From Paenibacillus nanensis (GTDB lineage: Bacteria; Bacillota; Bacilli; Paenibacillales; Paenibacillaceae), in NCBI RefSeq assembly GCF_003583765.1, contig NZ_QXQA01000005.1, positions 62,001 to 126,000 of the forward strand: 64,000 nt of DNA. The letters run 5' to 3'. Positions 1 through 8,615 of the stretch are shown here, one piece after another. Numbering within the stretch: the first letter of the stretch is position 1; each line of letters starts with the position of its first letter. Under the pieces are notes generated by a model. It did no database searches. It saw only the letters and a list, made by a program, of their open reading frames with translations, and was not told the origin of the DNA. Both the position numbers and the translations under genes were made by a program.

Positions 1-94
1 TATTCTTCATTAAGTAACAGCCCGATTTGTCCGGAAGCAGCGCCAGCTTGTTGCGAATATGTTCCTTCACCTGCTGTTCCTGTTCCTTCATCAT
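1..94 (-). CDS. uvrC: UvrC, excinuclease ABC subunit C (N-terminal fragment, runs off the window)
   Basis: Only the first 31 or so codons are present. The translation contains IRNKLALLPDKSGCYLM, the start of the GIY-YIG endonuclease domain of UvrC, which makes the 3' incision in nucleotide excision repair in the UvrABC complex. Two adjacent ATG codons occur. The first (complement of 92-94) sits a few bases after GGAGGTGAG and is chosen, but the second (complement of 89-91) is possible. The rest lies to the left of the window. A LexA-like site overlaps the presumed promoter, see 135-148. Identity is by sequence recognition of a short stretch, so it is good but not certain. Confidence 0.85.
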   Translation of the reverse strand, partial: MMKEQEQQVKEHIRNKLALLPDKSGCYLMKN

Positions 95-134
95 GGCTCA
101 CCTCCACATTCCTAATCCGCCATAAACACATTGT

Positions 135-148
135 AGCACACTTGTTCG
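135..148 (-). promoter_or_regulatory. LexA (DinR)-like operator in the uvrC promoter
   Basis: On the minus strand the sequence reads CGAACAAGTGTGCT. It agrees at 12 of 14 positions with the Bacillus LexA/DinR consensus CGAACRNRYGTTYC. It abuts a possible -10 (TACAAT, complement of 130-135) for uvrC, about 40 bp before the start codon. SOS control of uvrC is inferred. Confidence 0.5.
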
Positions 149-181
149 ACCTTTTGTCTTACAATTGTCACCGCTTCCGTC

Positions 182-211
182 TTTACATTTGTTCGAAACT
201 TTGGGTATACT
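182..211 (+). promoter_or_regulatory. Sigma-A-like promoter of the yqzM-type gene
   Basis: TTTACA (182-187) and TATACT (206-211) are separated by 18 bp, about 70 bp before the yqzM-type start codon. A CGAACAAATG half-site (complement of 186-195) lies in the spacer and resembles half a LexA box. The second half is poor. Confidence 0.5.
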
Positions 212-281
212 ATTGAAAGATATGAAGCGAACGCTTACGGCGATAAGGTTGCCCTGCAAGCTTTGAAGGAGGACGTCAACG

Positions 282-428
282 ATGGAGAATGTTAGAGATC
301 CGCGCGAACACATTAACGAAGAACCGCGCCATGACCTAATGGATGTGGTAGCAGGCTTTGGCGGCATGCTCGGTTTCATGGTCGTAGTATTCGCTGTTGC
401 GGTTATCGTGAAATTTGTCATCTCCTAG
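282..428 (+). CDS. yqzM: YqzM-family small membrane peptide
   Basis: A 48-residue peptide: a charged N-terminal 20 residues (ENVRDPREHINEEPRHD) and one hydrophobic helix, roughly residues 23-47, ending KFVIS. This matches the YqzM pattern of Bacillus, a short peptide whose single membrane helix ends near VIKF. Function is unknown in the family. The start follows AAGGAGGA at 266-273 with good spacing. A strong terminator follows directly, so it is probably monocistronic. It is divergent from uvrC. The family assignment rests on length, helix position and the C-terminal motif. Confidence 0.75.
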   Translation: MENVRDPREHINEEPRHDLMDVVAGFGGMLGFMVVVFAVAVIVKFVIS

Positions 429-440
429 CAGATGATACAA

Positions 441-490
441 AAGCTCCGCGCTCTTCGGCGATTTCGCCGGATCAGCGCGGAGCTTTTTTT
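441..490. terminator. Rho-independent terminator, probably bidirectional
   Basis: Long inverted repeat AAGCTCCGCGCT ... AGCGCGGAGCTT followed by a T-run on the plus strand, with four T on the minus strand. It lies between convergent yqzM (+) and the sulfate operon (-) and can serve both. Confidence 0.85.
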
Positions 491-501
491 CGTTGATGAA
501 G

Positions 502-744
502 CTATTGAGCCGCTTTTAAATCTTTGGTCGAATCGACGACCGGATTGCCGGCACCGCCTGCTTTGAGCGGTTCCGCCGCCTGCTTCTGCGCAGGCGACTG
601 CTCGTAACGGACTCTTTCCGTCCGATCGATTTGCACGATTCTGCCGTCATGAACGGTAATGATAACTTGACCGTACTGAATTCCGCTCACTTGATTCAAA
701 ATCCGTTCCTGCCAAACCTCATCGATTACAAGCGGCTTTGCCAT
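502..744 (-). CDS. yezD: YezD family (DUF2292) protein, last gene of the sulfate operon
   Basis: An 80-residue soluble protein. Its core (residues 10-45) has the DUF2292/YezD pattern, with a predicted beta hairpin around YGQVIITVHDGRIVQID. The C-terminal 30 residues are low in complexity and probably disordered. Members of this family are regularly found beside sulfate assimilation genes, as here, where it follows cysW by 12 bp behind GGAGGGG. The biochemical role is unknown. A regulatory or accessory part in sulfur uptake is inferred only from context. Confidence 0.8.
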   Translation of the reverse strand: MAKPLVIDEVWQERILNQVSGIQYGQVIITVHDGRIVQIDRTERVRYEQSPAQKQAAEPLKAGGAGNPVVDSTKDLKAAQ

Positions 745-756
745 TTGAATCCCCTC

Positions 757-1620
757 CTAATGAGCTGATGATTTCCACTCGACGATCGCTTTTACGATCA
801 ATGTTAAAACAGCCAGCATAACAAGCAGCGACGCGACCGCAAAGGAAGCTGAAAACTGATATTCGTTATACAAAATCTCAACATGCAGCGGCAGCGTATT
901 CGTTTGTCCCCGAATATGACCCGAGACGACCGATACCGCGCCGAACTCTCCCATCGCTCTGGCGTTGCTGAGTATTACGCCGTACAGCAGCCCCCATTTG
1001 ATGTTCGGAAGAGTGACCCGCCAGAAGATGGACCAGCCTTTGGCTCCCAAGCTTGCGGCAGCCTCCTCCTCCTGAACGCCTTGCGCCTGCATTAGCGGAA
1101 TGAGTTCTCTGGCAACAAAGGGCACCGTAACGAAGACAGTCGCGAGAACAATGCCCGGTATCGCAAACATAATCTGAATGCCTTGCTCATCCAGCCAAGG
1201 GCCTAAAAAGCCTTGCGCGCCGAACATCAGCATATAGATGAGTCCGGCGATAACCGGAGATACCGCAAATGGAAGATCGATCAGCGTAATGAGCAGGTTT
1301 TTGCCGCGGAACTTAAATTTGCTGATCACCCAGGCTGCCGCGACGCCAAAAATCGTATTCAGCGGCACCGCGATGACCGCTACAATCAGGGTGAGCTTCA
1401 GCGCCGATAAGGCATCCGGTTCGCTTAACGCTTCGAAATAGACGGCGGCGCCTTTTTTGAACGCTTCCGCGAAAACGGTCACGAGCGGCAAAACAATAAC
1501 AAGACCTATGAACAATAAGGCGGCTCCGATCAGTAGGCCCTGCACAACCGGATGCTCCGTATTATGCTTCGGCCGCTTGATCTCCTCTTTCGATCCGAAT
1601 ACGGTTATTGCGCCAGCCAT
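757..1620 (-). CDS. cysW: Sulfate ABC transporter permease CysW
   Basis: A 287-residue integral membrane protein with about six helices. The cytoplasmic EAA loop, which contacts the ATPase, is visible as [13 protein letters not shown] at 184-196. With CysT it should form the membrane channel for sulfate/thiosulfate delivered by Sbp. CysW and CysT are told apart by their closest family patterns: the motif [20 protein letters not shown] near residues 218-237 is typical of CysW. It lies 18 bp downstream of cysT. No CysA ATPase gene is present here, so the energising subunit must be coded elsewhere. Confidence 0.92.
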   Translation of the reverse strand: MAGAITVFGSKEEIKRPKHNTEHPVVQGLLIGAALLFIGLVIVLPLVTVFAEAFKKGAAVYFEALSEPDALSALKLTLIVAVIAVPLNTIFGVAAAWVISKFKFRGKNLLITLIDLPFAVSPVIAGLIYMLMFGAQGFLGPWLDEQGIQIMFAIPGIVLATVFVTVPFVARELIPLMQAQGVQEEEAAASLGAKGWSIFWRVTLPNIKWGLLYGVILSNARAMGEFGAVSVVSGHIRGQTNTLPLHVEILYNEYQFSASFAVASLLVMLAVLTLIVKAIVEWKSSAH

Positions 1621-1638
1621 TTCGATCGCCTCCTATGC

Positions 1639-2475
1639 CTACACATTGGCTTCCGCCCTCCGCTGCATTCGCCATTGCAGCAGATTAATCACAAGCAGAA
1701 GAATAAAAGAAACAATGAGCATGACAGCTGCGATGGCCGTAGCGCCCGCGTAATCGTACTGCTCCAGCTTTGTCATAATAAGAAGCGGAGCAATCTCTGT
1801 CCTCATCGGCATGTTGCCGGAGATGAACACGACCGAGCCGTATTCGCCGATGCCGCGCGCGAAGGCGAGCGCAAATCCCGTTAGAAGCGCCGGCATAATG
1901 CCGGGCAATATCACTTTGCGGAAGGTGCGGAACCTGTACGAGCCGAGTGTCGCCGCCGCATCCTCCGTCTCCGATTCCAGATCCTGCAGGACGGGCTGTA
2001 CGGTCCGTACGACAAAGGGAAGTCCGATAAAAATAAGGGCAATGGTTATGCCGGCCTGCGTATACGCGATCTTAATCCCGAGCGGCTCCAGCAAGGAGCC
2101 GATCCATCCCGTCTTCGAATAGATCGTTGTCAGCGCGATCCCCGCCACCGCTGTGGGCAGCGCAAACGGAATATCGATCAAGCTGTCGATTATTTTTTTG
2201 CCTGGAAAACGGTAGCGTACCAGCACCCAAGCGATCAGCAGCCCGAATACGGCGTTGATGAGTCCGGCCCATAGGGCCGTGCTGAAGCTGATGCGGTACG
2301 ACGCCAGAACCCTTGGATTCGTAACCGCGCTCCAAAACTCGGCCCAGCTGAGCTCAAACGATTTTATAAAGATGCCCGCAAGCGGAATCAGTACAAGCAG
2401 GCTCAAATAAAACAAAGTAAATCCAAGCGACAAACGAAATCCCGGCAATACGCTCCGTTTTTTGGAACCTTTCAT
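1639..2475 (-). CDS. cysT: Sulfate ABC transporter permease CysT (CysU)
   Basis: A 278-residue permease with six predicted helices. The EAA loop is at about 171-184 (EDAAATLGSY). The segment ARGIGEYGSVVFISGNMP is the CysT/CysU signature for the last transmembrane pair. It pairs with CysW to carry sulfate or thiosulfate across the membrane. It sits 33 bp downstream of sbp and just upstream of cysW in one transcription unit. The ATG follows GGAG at a slightly long distance, suggesting moderate translation. Confidence 0.92.
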   Translation of the reverse strand: MKGSKKRSVLPGFRLSLGFTLFYLSLLVLIPLAGIFIKSFELSWAEFWSAVTNPRVLASYRISFSTALWAGLINAVFGLLIAWVLVRYRFPGKKIIDSLIDIPFALPTAVAGIALTTIYSKTGWIGSLLEPLGIKIAYTQAGITIALIFIGLPFVVRTVQPVLQDLESETEDAAATLGSYRFRTFRKVILPGIMPALLTGFALAFARGIGEYGSVVFISGNMPMRTEIAPLLIMTKLEQYDYAGATAIAAVMLIVSFILLLVINLLQWRMQRRAEANV

Positions 2476-2508
2476 GTGAAGTCAGCTCCGCTCTTTAGGG
2501 GATAAGCC

Positions 2509-3630
2509 TTAAGATCCCGGCGTGTAGATCTGGTCAAAAATGCCGCCGTCTGCAAAATGTTTCGTTTGCGCTTCGTTCCAGCCGCCGAAGTCCTGATCGA
2601 TGGTAAGCAGCTCAAGCGCCGGGAATTGGTCCTTAAACTCCTCCGCTATTGCCTCATTCGTCGGTCTGTAATAATTTTTACCCGCAATTCGCTGGCCTTC
2701 TTCGGTGTACAAATATTGCAAGTAAGCTTCCGCGACTTCCCGCGTGCCCCGCTCATCCACTACCTTGTCAACGACGGCGACCGGCGGCTCAGCCAGAATA
2801 CTTATGGAAGGATATACGATATCGAATTTATCCGGGCCCAGCTCGTTGATCGACAGGTACGCTTCGTTCTCCCAAGCGAGAAGCACATCGCCAATGCCGC
2901 GTTCCGTAAAGGTTGTTGTCGAACCGCGGGCTCCGGTATCTAATACCGGTACGTGCTGGAACAGCTCTTTCACGAATTGTTTGGCGGCCTCTTCATCATT
3001 GTTGTTATGCTTCAGCGCGTAGCCCCAAGCCGCTAGGTAGTTCCAGCGCGCCCCGCCCGATGTTTTCGGATTTGGCGTAATCACTTCAACGCCGTCCTTC
3101 AGCAAGTCATTCCAATCTTGAATGCCTTTCGGATTGCCTTTGCGAACGAGAAAGACGATCGTGGACGTATACGGCGAGCTGTTGCGCTCGAACTGCTGCT
3201 GCCAGTTCTCGTCGAGCAGGTCCTTTTCTCTTAACGCGTCCACATCATAGCCGAGAGCCAGCGTCACCACGTCCGCCTTGAGCCCGTCGATCACCGCCCT
3301 CGCCTGCTTGCCGGAGCCGCCGTGCGATTGATCGATTTCGACCTTCTGGTTTTTCTCCTTCAGCCAATACGCGGCAAACGCTTGATTAAACTCCTCATAC
3401 AGCTCGCGGGTCGGATCATAGGATACATTGAGCAGTTTTACCGGCGGCAGCTCTTCCTTCGCGTCCGGGCTTGCTTCCGCGGTTGTTTCCGAATTCGTGG
3501 CGGCCGGCGCTGCCCCATTATTGCCGGACTTCCCGTTATTCGCGTTTCCATTGCCGCCGCAAGCGGTAATCGTTACAGCCAATACGACAAATAAAATCAA
3601 TGCATGAAGACGAACCATCCTTCTTTTCAT
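2509..3630 (-). CDS. sbp: Sulfate/thiosulfate-binding lipoprotein
   Basis: About 373 residues when started at the ATG (complement of 3628-3630), which lies 8 bp after AGGGGTG. A GTG three codons upstream is too close to that site. Residues 1-23 form a lipoprotein signal ending in the lipobox ITAC with Cys24 as the lipidated residue. A low-complexity N/A/E-rich linker of about 40 residues follows. Then comes a periplasmic-binding fold with sulfate-binding motifs ([36 protein letters not shown]). It captures sulfate outside the membrane for CysTW. First gene of the operon, with a clear promoter upstream. Confidence 0.92.
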   Translation of the reverse strand: MKRRMVRLHALILFVVLAVTITACGGNGNANNGKSGNNGAAPAATNSETTAEASPDAKEELPPVKLLNVSYDPTRELYEEFNQAFAAYWLKEKNQKVEIDQSHGGSGKQARAVIDGLKADVVTLALGYDVDALREKDLLDENWQQQFERNSSPYTSTIVFLVRKGNPKGIQDWNDLLKDGVEVITPNPKTSGGARWNYLAAWGYALKHNNNDEEAAKQFVKELFQHVPVLDTGARGSTTTFTERGIGDVLLAWENEAYLSINELGPDKFDIVYPSISILAEPPVAVVDKVVDERGTREVAEAYLQYLYTEEGQRIAGKNYYRPTNEAIAEEFKDQFPALELLTIDQDFGGWNEAQTKHFADGGIFDQIYTPGS

Positions 3631-3707
3631 CAAAACCACACCCCTAATATTTGTGTTTGTTTGTTTAGGTTAGGGATGAAATCCACTCCGGTCGTCCGGT
3701 CATTTAT

Positions 3708-3737
3708 CCATTATTCCTACCTGATTAGTTGGTTATG
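3708..3737 (-). promoter_or_regulatory. Possible CymR-like operator between the sbp promoter and its start codon
   Basis: On the minus strand, TAATCAGGTAGGAATAATGG lies just downstream of the -10. The TAGGAAT half resembles the conserved part of Bacillus CymR (cysteine metabolism repressor) sites. The match is from memory and only partial. Confidence 0.3.
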
Positions 3738-3742
3738 TAAGC

Positions 3743-3772
3743 ATATTAACAGCGTCGCCCATTTCCTGTCAA
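3743..3772 (-). promoter_or_regulatory. Sigma-A promoter of the sulfate operon
   Basis: Minus-strand TTGACA (complement of 3767-3772) and TAATAT (complement of 3743-3748) are separated by 18 bp, about 110 bp before the sbp ATG. The -35 is a perfect consensus. Confidence 0.65.
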
Positions 3773-3988
3773 TACGAAATTTAGAGAAAATAATGAGACT
3801 TATAAGATCACCTTATAATTGCAATTGGACGACCGATAAAAAAATCCCGCGAACAAGCACCATTTTTACGAACGAAGCCGCTGTGGCTCCCTTTCCTAAA
3901 AATCAATGCCTATTCACAGGATTTCAAAATAGGTGGCTGGTACATACCATAAAATCAATACATGTATAATGGCCGGATTTGGGTAACC

Positions 3989-4945
3989 CTACTTCCTGCC
4001 CCGTTTATTCTCCCCCGCGACAATTACCGTCTCTACAAAAGGCCGAATACGGTCCATGATCCGCTGCCCTTTATGGAGCTCGTCCCCGTCTTTGCTCGTA
4101 AAACTGAAATGGCGCTCCAGCGCGTCCAAATCATAATTGGATGTATAGAATGTCGGCTTGCGCTCCATCCGGTAATTCAGAATAGCGCCGAGGACGTGGT
4201 CGCGAACCCAGGGATTCAAGTTTTCCGCGCCGATATCGTCAAATATGAGAAGGTCCGTCGACTTCATCATCTCGACCGTCTCCTTCAGCTTCGCGGGATC
4301 ATGCATAAGCACCTTCAAATCCTCGACGAAGTCCGGCATGTAGACAATGACGCCCGAATAGCCCGCTTCCGCAAGCTCGTGGAGCAAATAACACATTAAG
4401 AAGGTTTTGCCCGTACCGAACTGTCCCGTCAAATACAGTCCTTCCGATCCAAGCCCGTTCTCCTTGGCCCGGTCGATATAGCGGAGCACTTGGCCGACGG
4501 CCTTGCTTCGCTTCAAATCGTTGGTTAAGATCTCGTCTGAGGCATATCCCCGCTGGAGCGCCGCGTTATCCACGTAGAAGCTCCGTATCCGGCTTCGCAC
4601 TGCCTCCTCCGTTCTGCGGGCGAGGAACTTTTTGCATGACACTTTACGGTCGTACAGCTGCGTCCTGCCGTTCAGCGATTCCGCCGTAAGCAGCGTGTAG
4701 TGTCCCTCGTAATCGTTAGGGCAAAGATCCAAGCCCGGACACTGCGAGCAATTCCGATATTCTCTCACATACTGATGAACGCGGTTCAAATTAAGCCGAA
4801 TCGCTTCCTCGTCGACTTCGGGATATTTGCTCCGGAACTTCTCGATCAAAGGATCGCGCATAAGCTCGGCCAGCTTCTGCTCCGCTTGCTCGGTCATGGC
4901 TTTGCCGCCTGACCAAGATTTCATCAATTCGCCTAACGATTCCAT
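3989..4945 (-). CDS. dnaI: Primosomal helicase loader DnaI
   Basis: A 318-residue AAA+ ATPase that loads the replicative helicase during initiation and restart. The N-terminal part carries a zinc-binding cluster, C66-x2-C69-x5-C75 with H82 (and C104 nearby), as in Bacillus DnaI, and is expected to bind the helicase. Walker A GQFGTGKT lies at 174-181 and Walker B LLIFDDIGAE at 232-241. It follows dnaB by 19 bp behind GAGGTGAGGA, the usual dnaB-dnaI order of Firmicutes. The short basic tail GENKRGRK is lysine/arginine-rich. Confidence 0.95.
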   Translation of the reverse strand: MESLGELMKSWSGGKAMTEQAEQKLAELMRDPLIEKFRSKYPEVDEEAIRLNLNRVHQYVREYRNCSQCPGLDLCPNDYEGHYTLLTAESLNGRTQLYDRKVSCKKFLARRTEEAVRSRIRSFYVDNAALQRGYASDEILTNDLKRSKAVGQVLRYIDRAKENGLGSEGLYLTGQFGTGKTFLMCYLLHELAEAGYSGVIVYMPDFVEDLKVLMHDPAKLKETVEMMKSTDLLIFDDIGAENLNPWVRDHVLGAILNYRMERKPTFYTSNYDLDALERHFSFTSKDGDELHKGQRIMDRIRPFVETVIVAGENKRGRK

Positions 4946-4964
4946 CCATCCTCACCTCTTATCT

Positions 4965-6485
4965 TTACGATTTGCCGTCCAGCTTTCTTGCTAGCTTGCG
5001 GAGCTCCTCGAGCTCTTCGGCGGATATCGCCTCCGCTTGCTGATCGACGGATACGATCGGGATCGCCGGCTTTCGGGAAACGCCGCCGCGGTGCCCGCCG
5101 CCGCGTGGGGCGCTTCTGCTTCCGCTTACGCCCGCGCCGGATTCCTTGCGGCGCTCCTTCTCCTGCTCGACCTGCGCTTGCTCCCGCACGTAGTGCACCG
5201 CTTTTTCGAATGTGTTAATTCCCTTCATCAGCATGTTAGACGCGACGGCATCGATGAACGTTCTTGTTACCCGAGCGCTGTCGCTTCCTCCCAGCACATA
5301 ATGAATCAGCACATTAATAACAGGGCCTGCCAAGCGGTAATTCAAATCGATACGTTCGAACACATTGTCCACCCAATCCGGCACCGCGCCGGGGAAAAAC
5401 CGCTTCAAAAATCTCGTATGCGGCTCGTTGCGCATCAGCATATTGTATTGCTGAATGTCACAGCGCCCAGAGAGCTGACTCGGAACAGGCAAATAGTCCT
5501 GCTCCTTCACTTCGAATTCCTCGTCCAGCTCATCCTCTGCCGCCAGAGGCTCGTCGGCGCGCATAGCCGTATTCGACAGCTTGCGCTGACGGTCGCCTTC
5601 CCGCTTTTTATCCTGTCTGTACAGCTGGTTCGCCCGAAGCTGCAGCTCGTCCATATTAACCTCGCCGCTCGGACTGAACACGCCGTCTTCATCAAGCAGC
5701 CGGCACAAATTCGCAACAGTCAGATTATATTTGTAAGCCACATAGTTCACTTGCGCGAGTCCTTCCGCATCGTTACGCAGCCGCTCCACATACGGGCGGT
5801 TCGCCGAATTGCGCGGGAACCGGAGAATCAGCTCGCCGTACGGAATGCCCGCGGAAGCCATCTCCGTCTTCGCGGTCGTTTGCCTCGAAGGCGCGACCTC
5901 CGTAAGCGCCTGCTCCAGCTCGGAGTCGAAGGACTGCATATTCAGCTTGAACAGCTCGTAAAACGGCACTGAAATATTTTCCTTCGTCAGCTGGGCATGC
6001 GCAAGCTCATCGGGCTCGCTGGCTCCGAAGGACTCCCGCAGCGCAATGACCGCATATTTGCCTACTTTATCCCGGAGCAGCATAGCCAGATGCATGTTGC
6101 GGAAAAACTCCGCAGGCGACAGCGGCTTCACCAGCTCATATTCATAGATGACATCCGCAAGCTCCGGTACGCCTAATCGAGAAGTCACGAGCAGCCCTAC
6201 GGCCTCCAGCTTGGAGGTTTGTTCAATGACAAAACGGCGGCTTTTCTCATTCATTTCGAGGCCGAGTCCCAGAAACAGCTTGCGGTGAGGCTCCAGAGCC
6301 GAATAACCGGCGCGGTCCTCTGCTATACCGTGATACAGCTGCTGGAATAACGAAATGGCAAACGCACCCACCATCGGCTGGTAGATGAGCGACAGCATTT
6401 TATAATCCAGGCTGCTTAATGAGAAATCACGGAATATGTAATAACGGTGATGTTCCGTAAACTGCATGATATGATTGATGCGCAT
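4965..6485 (-). CDS. dnaB: Replication initiation and membrane attachment protein DnaB
   Basis: A 506-residue homologue of Bacillus DnaB (not the helicase), which with DnaD and DnaI loads the helicase at the origin and links replication to the membrane. The N-terminal winged-helix region begins HHRYYIFRDFSLSSLDYKML. The C-terminal DnaB2/DnaD-like region spans about 380-440 (FLKRFFPGAVPDWVDNVFER). The last 70 residues are basic, Gly/Arg/Ser-rich and probably disordered. The first ATG follows AAGGATGGAG at 8 bp. An in-frame ATG six codons later cannot be excluded. Lead gene of dnaB-dnaI. Confidence 0.93.
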   Translation of the reverse strand: MRINHIMQFTEHHRYYIFRDFSLSSLDYKMLSLIYQPMVGAFAISLFQQLYHGIAEDRAGYSALEPHRKLFLGLGLEMNEKSRRFVIEQTSKLEAVGLLVTSRLGVPELADVIYEYELVKPLSPAEFFRNMHLAMLLRDKVGKYAVIALRESFGASEPDELAHAQLTKENISVPFYELFKLNMQSFDSELEQALTEVAPSRQTTAKTEMASAGIPYGELILRFPRNSANRPYVERLRNDAEGLAQVNYVAYKYNLTVANLCRLLDEDGVFSPSGEVNMDELQLRANQLYRQDKKREGDRQRKLSNTAMRADEPLAAEDELDEEFEVKEQDYLPVPSQLSGRCDIQQYNMLMRNEPHTRFLKRFFPGAVPDWVDNVFERIDLNYRLAGPVINVLIHYVLGGSDSARVTRTFIDAVASNMLMKGINTFEKAVHYVREQAQVEQEKERRKESGAGVSGSRSAPRGGGHRGGVSRKPAIPIVSVDQQAEAISAEELEELRKLARKLDGKS

Positions 6486-6562
6486 CGCACCGACTCCATC
6501 CTTTACTTTCTGTCTATTATTCTAGCACAAATTCCGACAAGATTGGCGGTCCGCACAAATAG

Positions 6563-6589
6563 AAAAATCCCCCGAATGAGGGATTTTTC
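6563..6589 (-). terminator. Terminator after yuiB
   Basis: Inverted repeat AAAAATCCC ... GGGATTTTT with A/T tails on both sides. On the minus strand it lies 11 bp after the yuiB stop codon and keeps yuiB from reading into dnaB. Confidence 0.75.
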
Positions 6590-6599
6590 GTTCATGCCT

Positions 6600-6911
6600 T
6601 TAGAACATTTTGTAGCCGCCCTGACGAAGCTTCCGGATCGCCCAACCGCTGACGTATGCCCCGATGAGCGCGCCGGTAATCGGGATGTAGTAAATAATGG
6701 TGTAGTCTCCGATATTATCAAAGGTCGGATTCGACGCTTCATCCCATGGCGACCAAATCGCAAGTCCGATCAACACGATAAAAAAGAGGATGATCGGAAA
6801 CCATGTCGTCTTAAGCAGCATATTCAATATAAAACCGATTCCGAACATCATGACGAAAAACAGCACCGTCGCCACGCATGTCTGAATAATATATACGAGT
6901 AAATCCGGCAT
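6600..6911 (-). CDS. yuiB: YuiB-family membrane protein
   Basis: 103 residues with three predicted membrane helices (about 7-28, 31-50 and 77-95) and a conserved acidic loop after WSPWDEAS. It matches the YuiB family of uncharacterised membrane proteins. In B. subtilis yuiB lies close to yumB and yumC, whose homologues follow in this window. The start is the second of two nearby ATGs because AAAGGAG at 6921-6927 is only two bases from the first (6917) and well spaced for the second. No function is known. Confidence 0.75.
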   Translation of the reverse strand: MPDLLVYIIQTCVATVLFFVMMFGIGFILNMLLKTTWFPIILFFIVLIGLAIWSPWDEASNPTFDNIGDYTIIYYIPITGALIGAYVSGWAIRKLRQGGYKMF

Positions 6912-7036
6912 TTCCATACTCCTTTCAGGCAGGTCCGTCCATGTGTACGGTATACGCGCAATCTTAACTTTTTTTAGTTTAATGAAAGCGGCATCCGAAG
7001 TCAATTGACAGTCGACAATTGTCACAAGACCGCCAT

Positions 7037-7066
7037 TTGCTTTCGCAACCGCCCATTCGCTACAAT
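7037..7066 (+). promoter_or_regulatory. Probable hemQ promoter
   Basis: TTGCTT (7037-7042), 18-bp spacer, TACAAT (7061-7066), 43 bp before the hemQ start codon. Confidence 0.5.
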
Positions 7067-7109
7067 AATAGAAGCTTGAATTAAAGGGACTGAAAGGAGT
7101 TATACGAAA

Positions 7110-7856
7110 ATGAGCGAAGCCGCACAAACACTGGAAGGCTGGTACGCCCTCCACGATTTCCGCAGCGTCGACTGGACGGCATGGCGTCTTGCCGATGAGA
7201 GCGAACGCAAGCGCGCGCTGGACGAGCTGCACACCTTCCTGAATCAGTGGAACCAGCTGGAAGAGCAGAAGCTCGGCAGCACGGCCGTATATTCGATTGT
7301 CGGGCAAAAAGCCGATTTTGTATTTATGCATTTGCGCGAAACGCTGGAGGAGCTTAACGAAATCGAAACCGCGTTTAACAAAACGACTTTCGCAAGCTTT
7401 ACATATCCCGTTCATTCTTACGTCAGTATTGTCGAGCTGAGTAATTATATGGGCCAGCCGGGCTCCGACCCGATGGAGAACCCGGAGGTTGTCGCGAGGC
7501 TGAAGCCGGTCTTGCCGAAATGGAAGCATATCTGCTTCTATCCGATGAACAAGCGCCGCTCCGGCAGTGACAACTGGTACATGCTCAGCATGGAAGAGCG
7601 CCGCGAGATGATGCGCAGCCACGGCATGATCGGCCGCAAATATGCCGGCAAAGTGAAGCAGATCATTACCGGCTCCGTCGGCTTCGACAATTGGGAGTGG
7701 GGCGTTACGCTGTTTGCGGATGACGCGCTGCAGTTCAAGAAGCTCGTCTATGAAATGCGCTTTGACGAAGTGAGCGCAAGATTCGGCGATTTCGGCGACT
7801 TCTACGTCGGCAACTTCTTGGACGGCGATAAGTTCGACGCTCTTTTGAAGATCTGA
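7110..7856 (+). CDS. hemQ: Coproheme decarboxylase HemQ
   Basis: A 248-residue member of the chlorite-dismutase superfamily. It converts coproheme to protoheme with hydrogen peroxide, the last step of the coproporphyrin-dependent heme route used by Firmicutes. The likely proximal heme ligand is His171 in [18 protein letters not shown], and the catalytic Tyr is Tyr144 in FYPMNKRR. Both are intact and the length is normal. AAAGGAG lies 8 bp before the ATG. It supplies heme for the ctaA/ctaB products elsewhere in the window. Monocistronic between its own promoter and the hairpin at 7878. Confidence 0.95.
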   Translation: MSEAAQTLEGWYALHDFRSVDWTAWRLADESERKRALDELHTFLNQWNQLEEQKLGSTAVYSIVGQKADFVFMHLRETLEELNEIETAFNKTTFASFTYPVHSYVSIVELSNYMGQPGSDPMENPEVVARLKPVLPKWKHICFYPMNKRRSGSDNWYMLSMEERREMMRSHGMIGRKYAGKVKQIITGSVGFDNWEWGVTLFADDALQFKKLVYEMRFDEVSARFGDFGDFYVGNFLDGDKFDALLKI

Positions 7857-7877
7857 CAAAAGCCATAACACAAAAAT

Positions 7878-7931
7878 AGCAGCATGTCGTCTCCGTTCGG
7901 ATAGAACTAGAGACAGCATGCTGCTTTTATT
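7878..7931. terminator. Bidirectional terminator between hemQ and the SMR pair
   Basis: Stem AGCAGCATG ... CATGCTGCT with an inner GTCTC/GAGAC stem, followed by TTTTATTATT on the plus strand and ATTTTTGTG on the minus strand. Confidence 0.8.
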
Positions 7932-7946
7932 ATTCCATACATTCGT

Positions 7947-8261
7947 TTAGGAAATAAGCTTCAGTCCGACGGCTGCGCCAAGCACCATCGCTATAAACAA
8001 TATACGGCGCCACTCTTTCGATTCGCCGAAAAAAAACATGCCCAGAAGCGCTCCGCCAACCGTGCCGATTCCTGTCCAAATGGCGTAGGCGGTACCCATC
8101 GGGAGACTTCTCATAGCGAAGCTCAATAACCCGAAGCTGAGAATCGTGCCGCTTAAAAAGATAAGATAAGCCTTTGCGTTATTGTCGCGCTTAATCCGGT
8201 TCATCCCGAGCACGCCAACAACTTCAAAAACGCCTGCCAGTAGTAACGATATCCAAGCCAT
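7947..8261 (-). CDS. Small multidrug resistance (SMR) transporter subunit, YvdR/YkkD type
   Basis: 104 residues with four membrane helices. The SMR proton/drug-binding glutamate is Glu13 in the first helix (LLLAGVFEVVGV). The GTAYAIWTGIGTVGGALLG segment is the helix-3 signature. Its TAATG start/stop overlap with the preceding SMR gene points to an obligate hetero-oligomer, as in YkkCD, EbrAB or YvdRS. Substrate is unknown: cationic drugs and guanidinium are the family options. Last gene of the tetR-SMR-SMR operon. Confidence 0.88.
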   Translation of the reverse strand: MAWISLLLAGVFEVVGVLGMNRIKRDNNAKAYLIFLSGTILSFGLLSFAMRSLPMGTAYAIWTGIGTVGGALLGMFFFGESKEWRRILFIAMVLGAAVGLKLIS

Positions 8262-8602
8262 TAGTGCGCCGCCTCCTTCTCATTGGACGAACCGCCGACG
8301 AGCTTTAATCCGAGAACGCCGGCCAGCAACAAGGCGATCAACAAAAGCTTCGTCAAATGAACGGGTTCATCGAAAAAGACCATCTCCGCGATTACGGTTC
8401 CGGCTGTTCCGAGTCCGGTAAAGACGGCATATACGGTACCAACCGGCAATTTGGCGGATGCAACGATGATGAGATAAAACGAAACGGCTAACGCGACAAC
8501 CGTCCCCGCCCATGCAGCCAGATCGTCTGCGTGCTTAAAGCCGATGACCCAAAAAACTTCAAAAACTGCCCCAATAAAAATATAAAGCCAACTGCGGTTC
8601 AT
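8261..8602 (-). CDS. SMR transporter subunit, YvdS/YkkC type
   Basis: 113 residues from the ATG (complement of 8600-8602), which lies behind GGAGGAA. A longer upstream frame overlaps the regulator gene and is rejected. Four helices, with the essential Glu15 in FIGAVFEVFWVIGF and the helix-3 motif VYAVFTGLGTAGTVI. The hydrophilic C-terminal tail (GGSSNEKEAAH) is longer than in its partner, a common asymmetry in paired SMR proteins. It begins 13 bp after the TetR gene, so the regulator probably controls its own operon. No guanidine riboswitch is visible upstream. Confidence 0.88.
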   Translation of the reverse strand: MNRSWLYIFIGAVFEVFWVIGFKHADDLAAWAGTVVALAVSFYLIIVASAKLPVGTVYAVFTGLGTAGTVIAEMVFFDEPVHLTKLLLIALLLAGVLGLKLVGGSSNEKEAAH

Positions 8603-8615
8603 GCGTATTCCTCCT

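Larger units (their letters stand above)
3631..3988. other. Intergenic region between dnaI and sbp
   Basis: This 358-bp gap holds the sbp promoter (3743-3772) and a possible CymR-like element near 3708-3737. I found no convincing strong terminator after dnaI (only a short AGCC/GGCT stem near 3881-3895). No S-box, T-box or other recognisable riboswitch core is visible, and I see no gene. Confidence 0.6.

Noticed and set aside
3631..3760. SAM or T-box riboswitch in the sbp leader
   Set aside because: The leader is about 110 nt, without the S-box GG-TGGAGGGA-type core, a T-box sequence or an antiterminator/terminator pair.
6912..7919. Long minus-strand open frame running from yuiB through the antisense of hemQ
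   Set aside because: Only its last 103 codons form a recognisable protein with a ribosome site. The rest is the complement of the well-supported hemQ gene.
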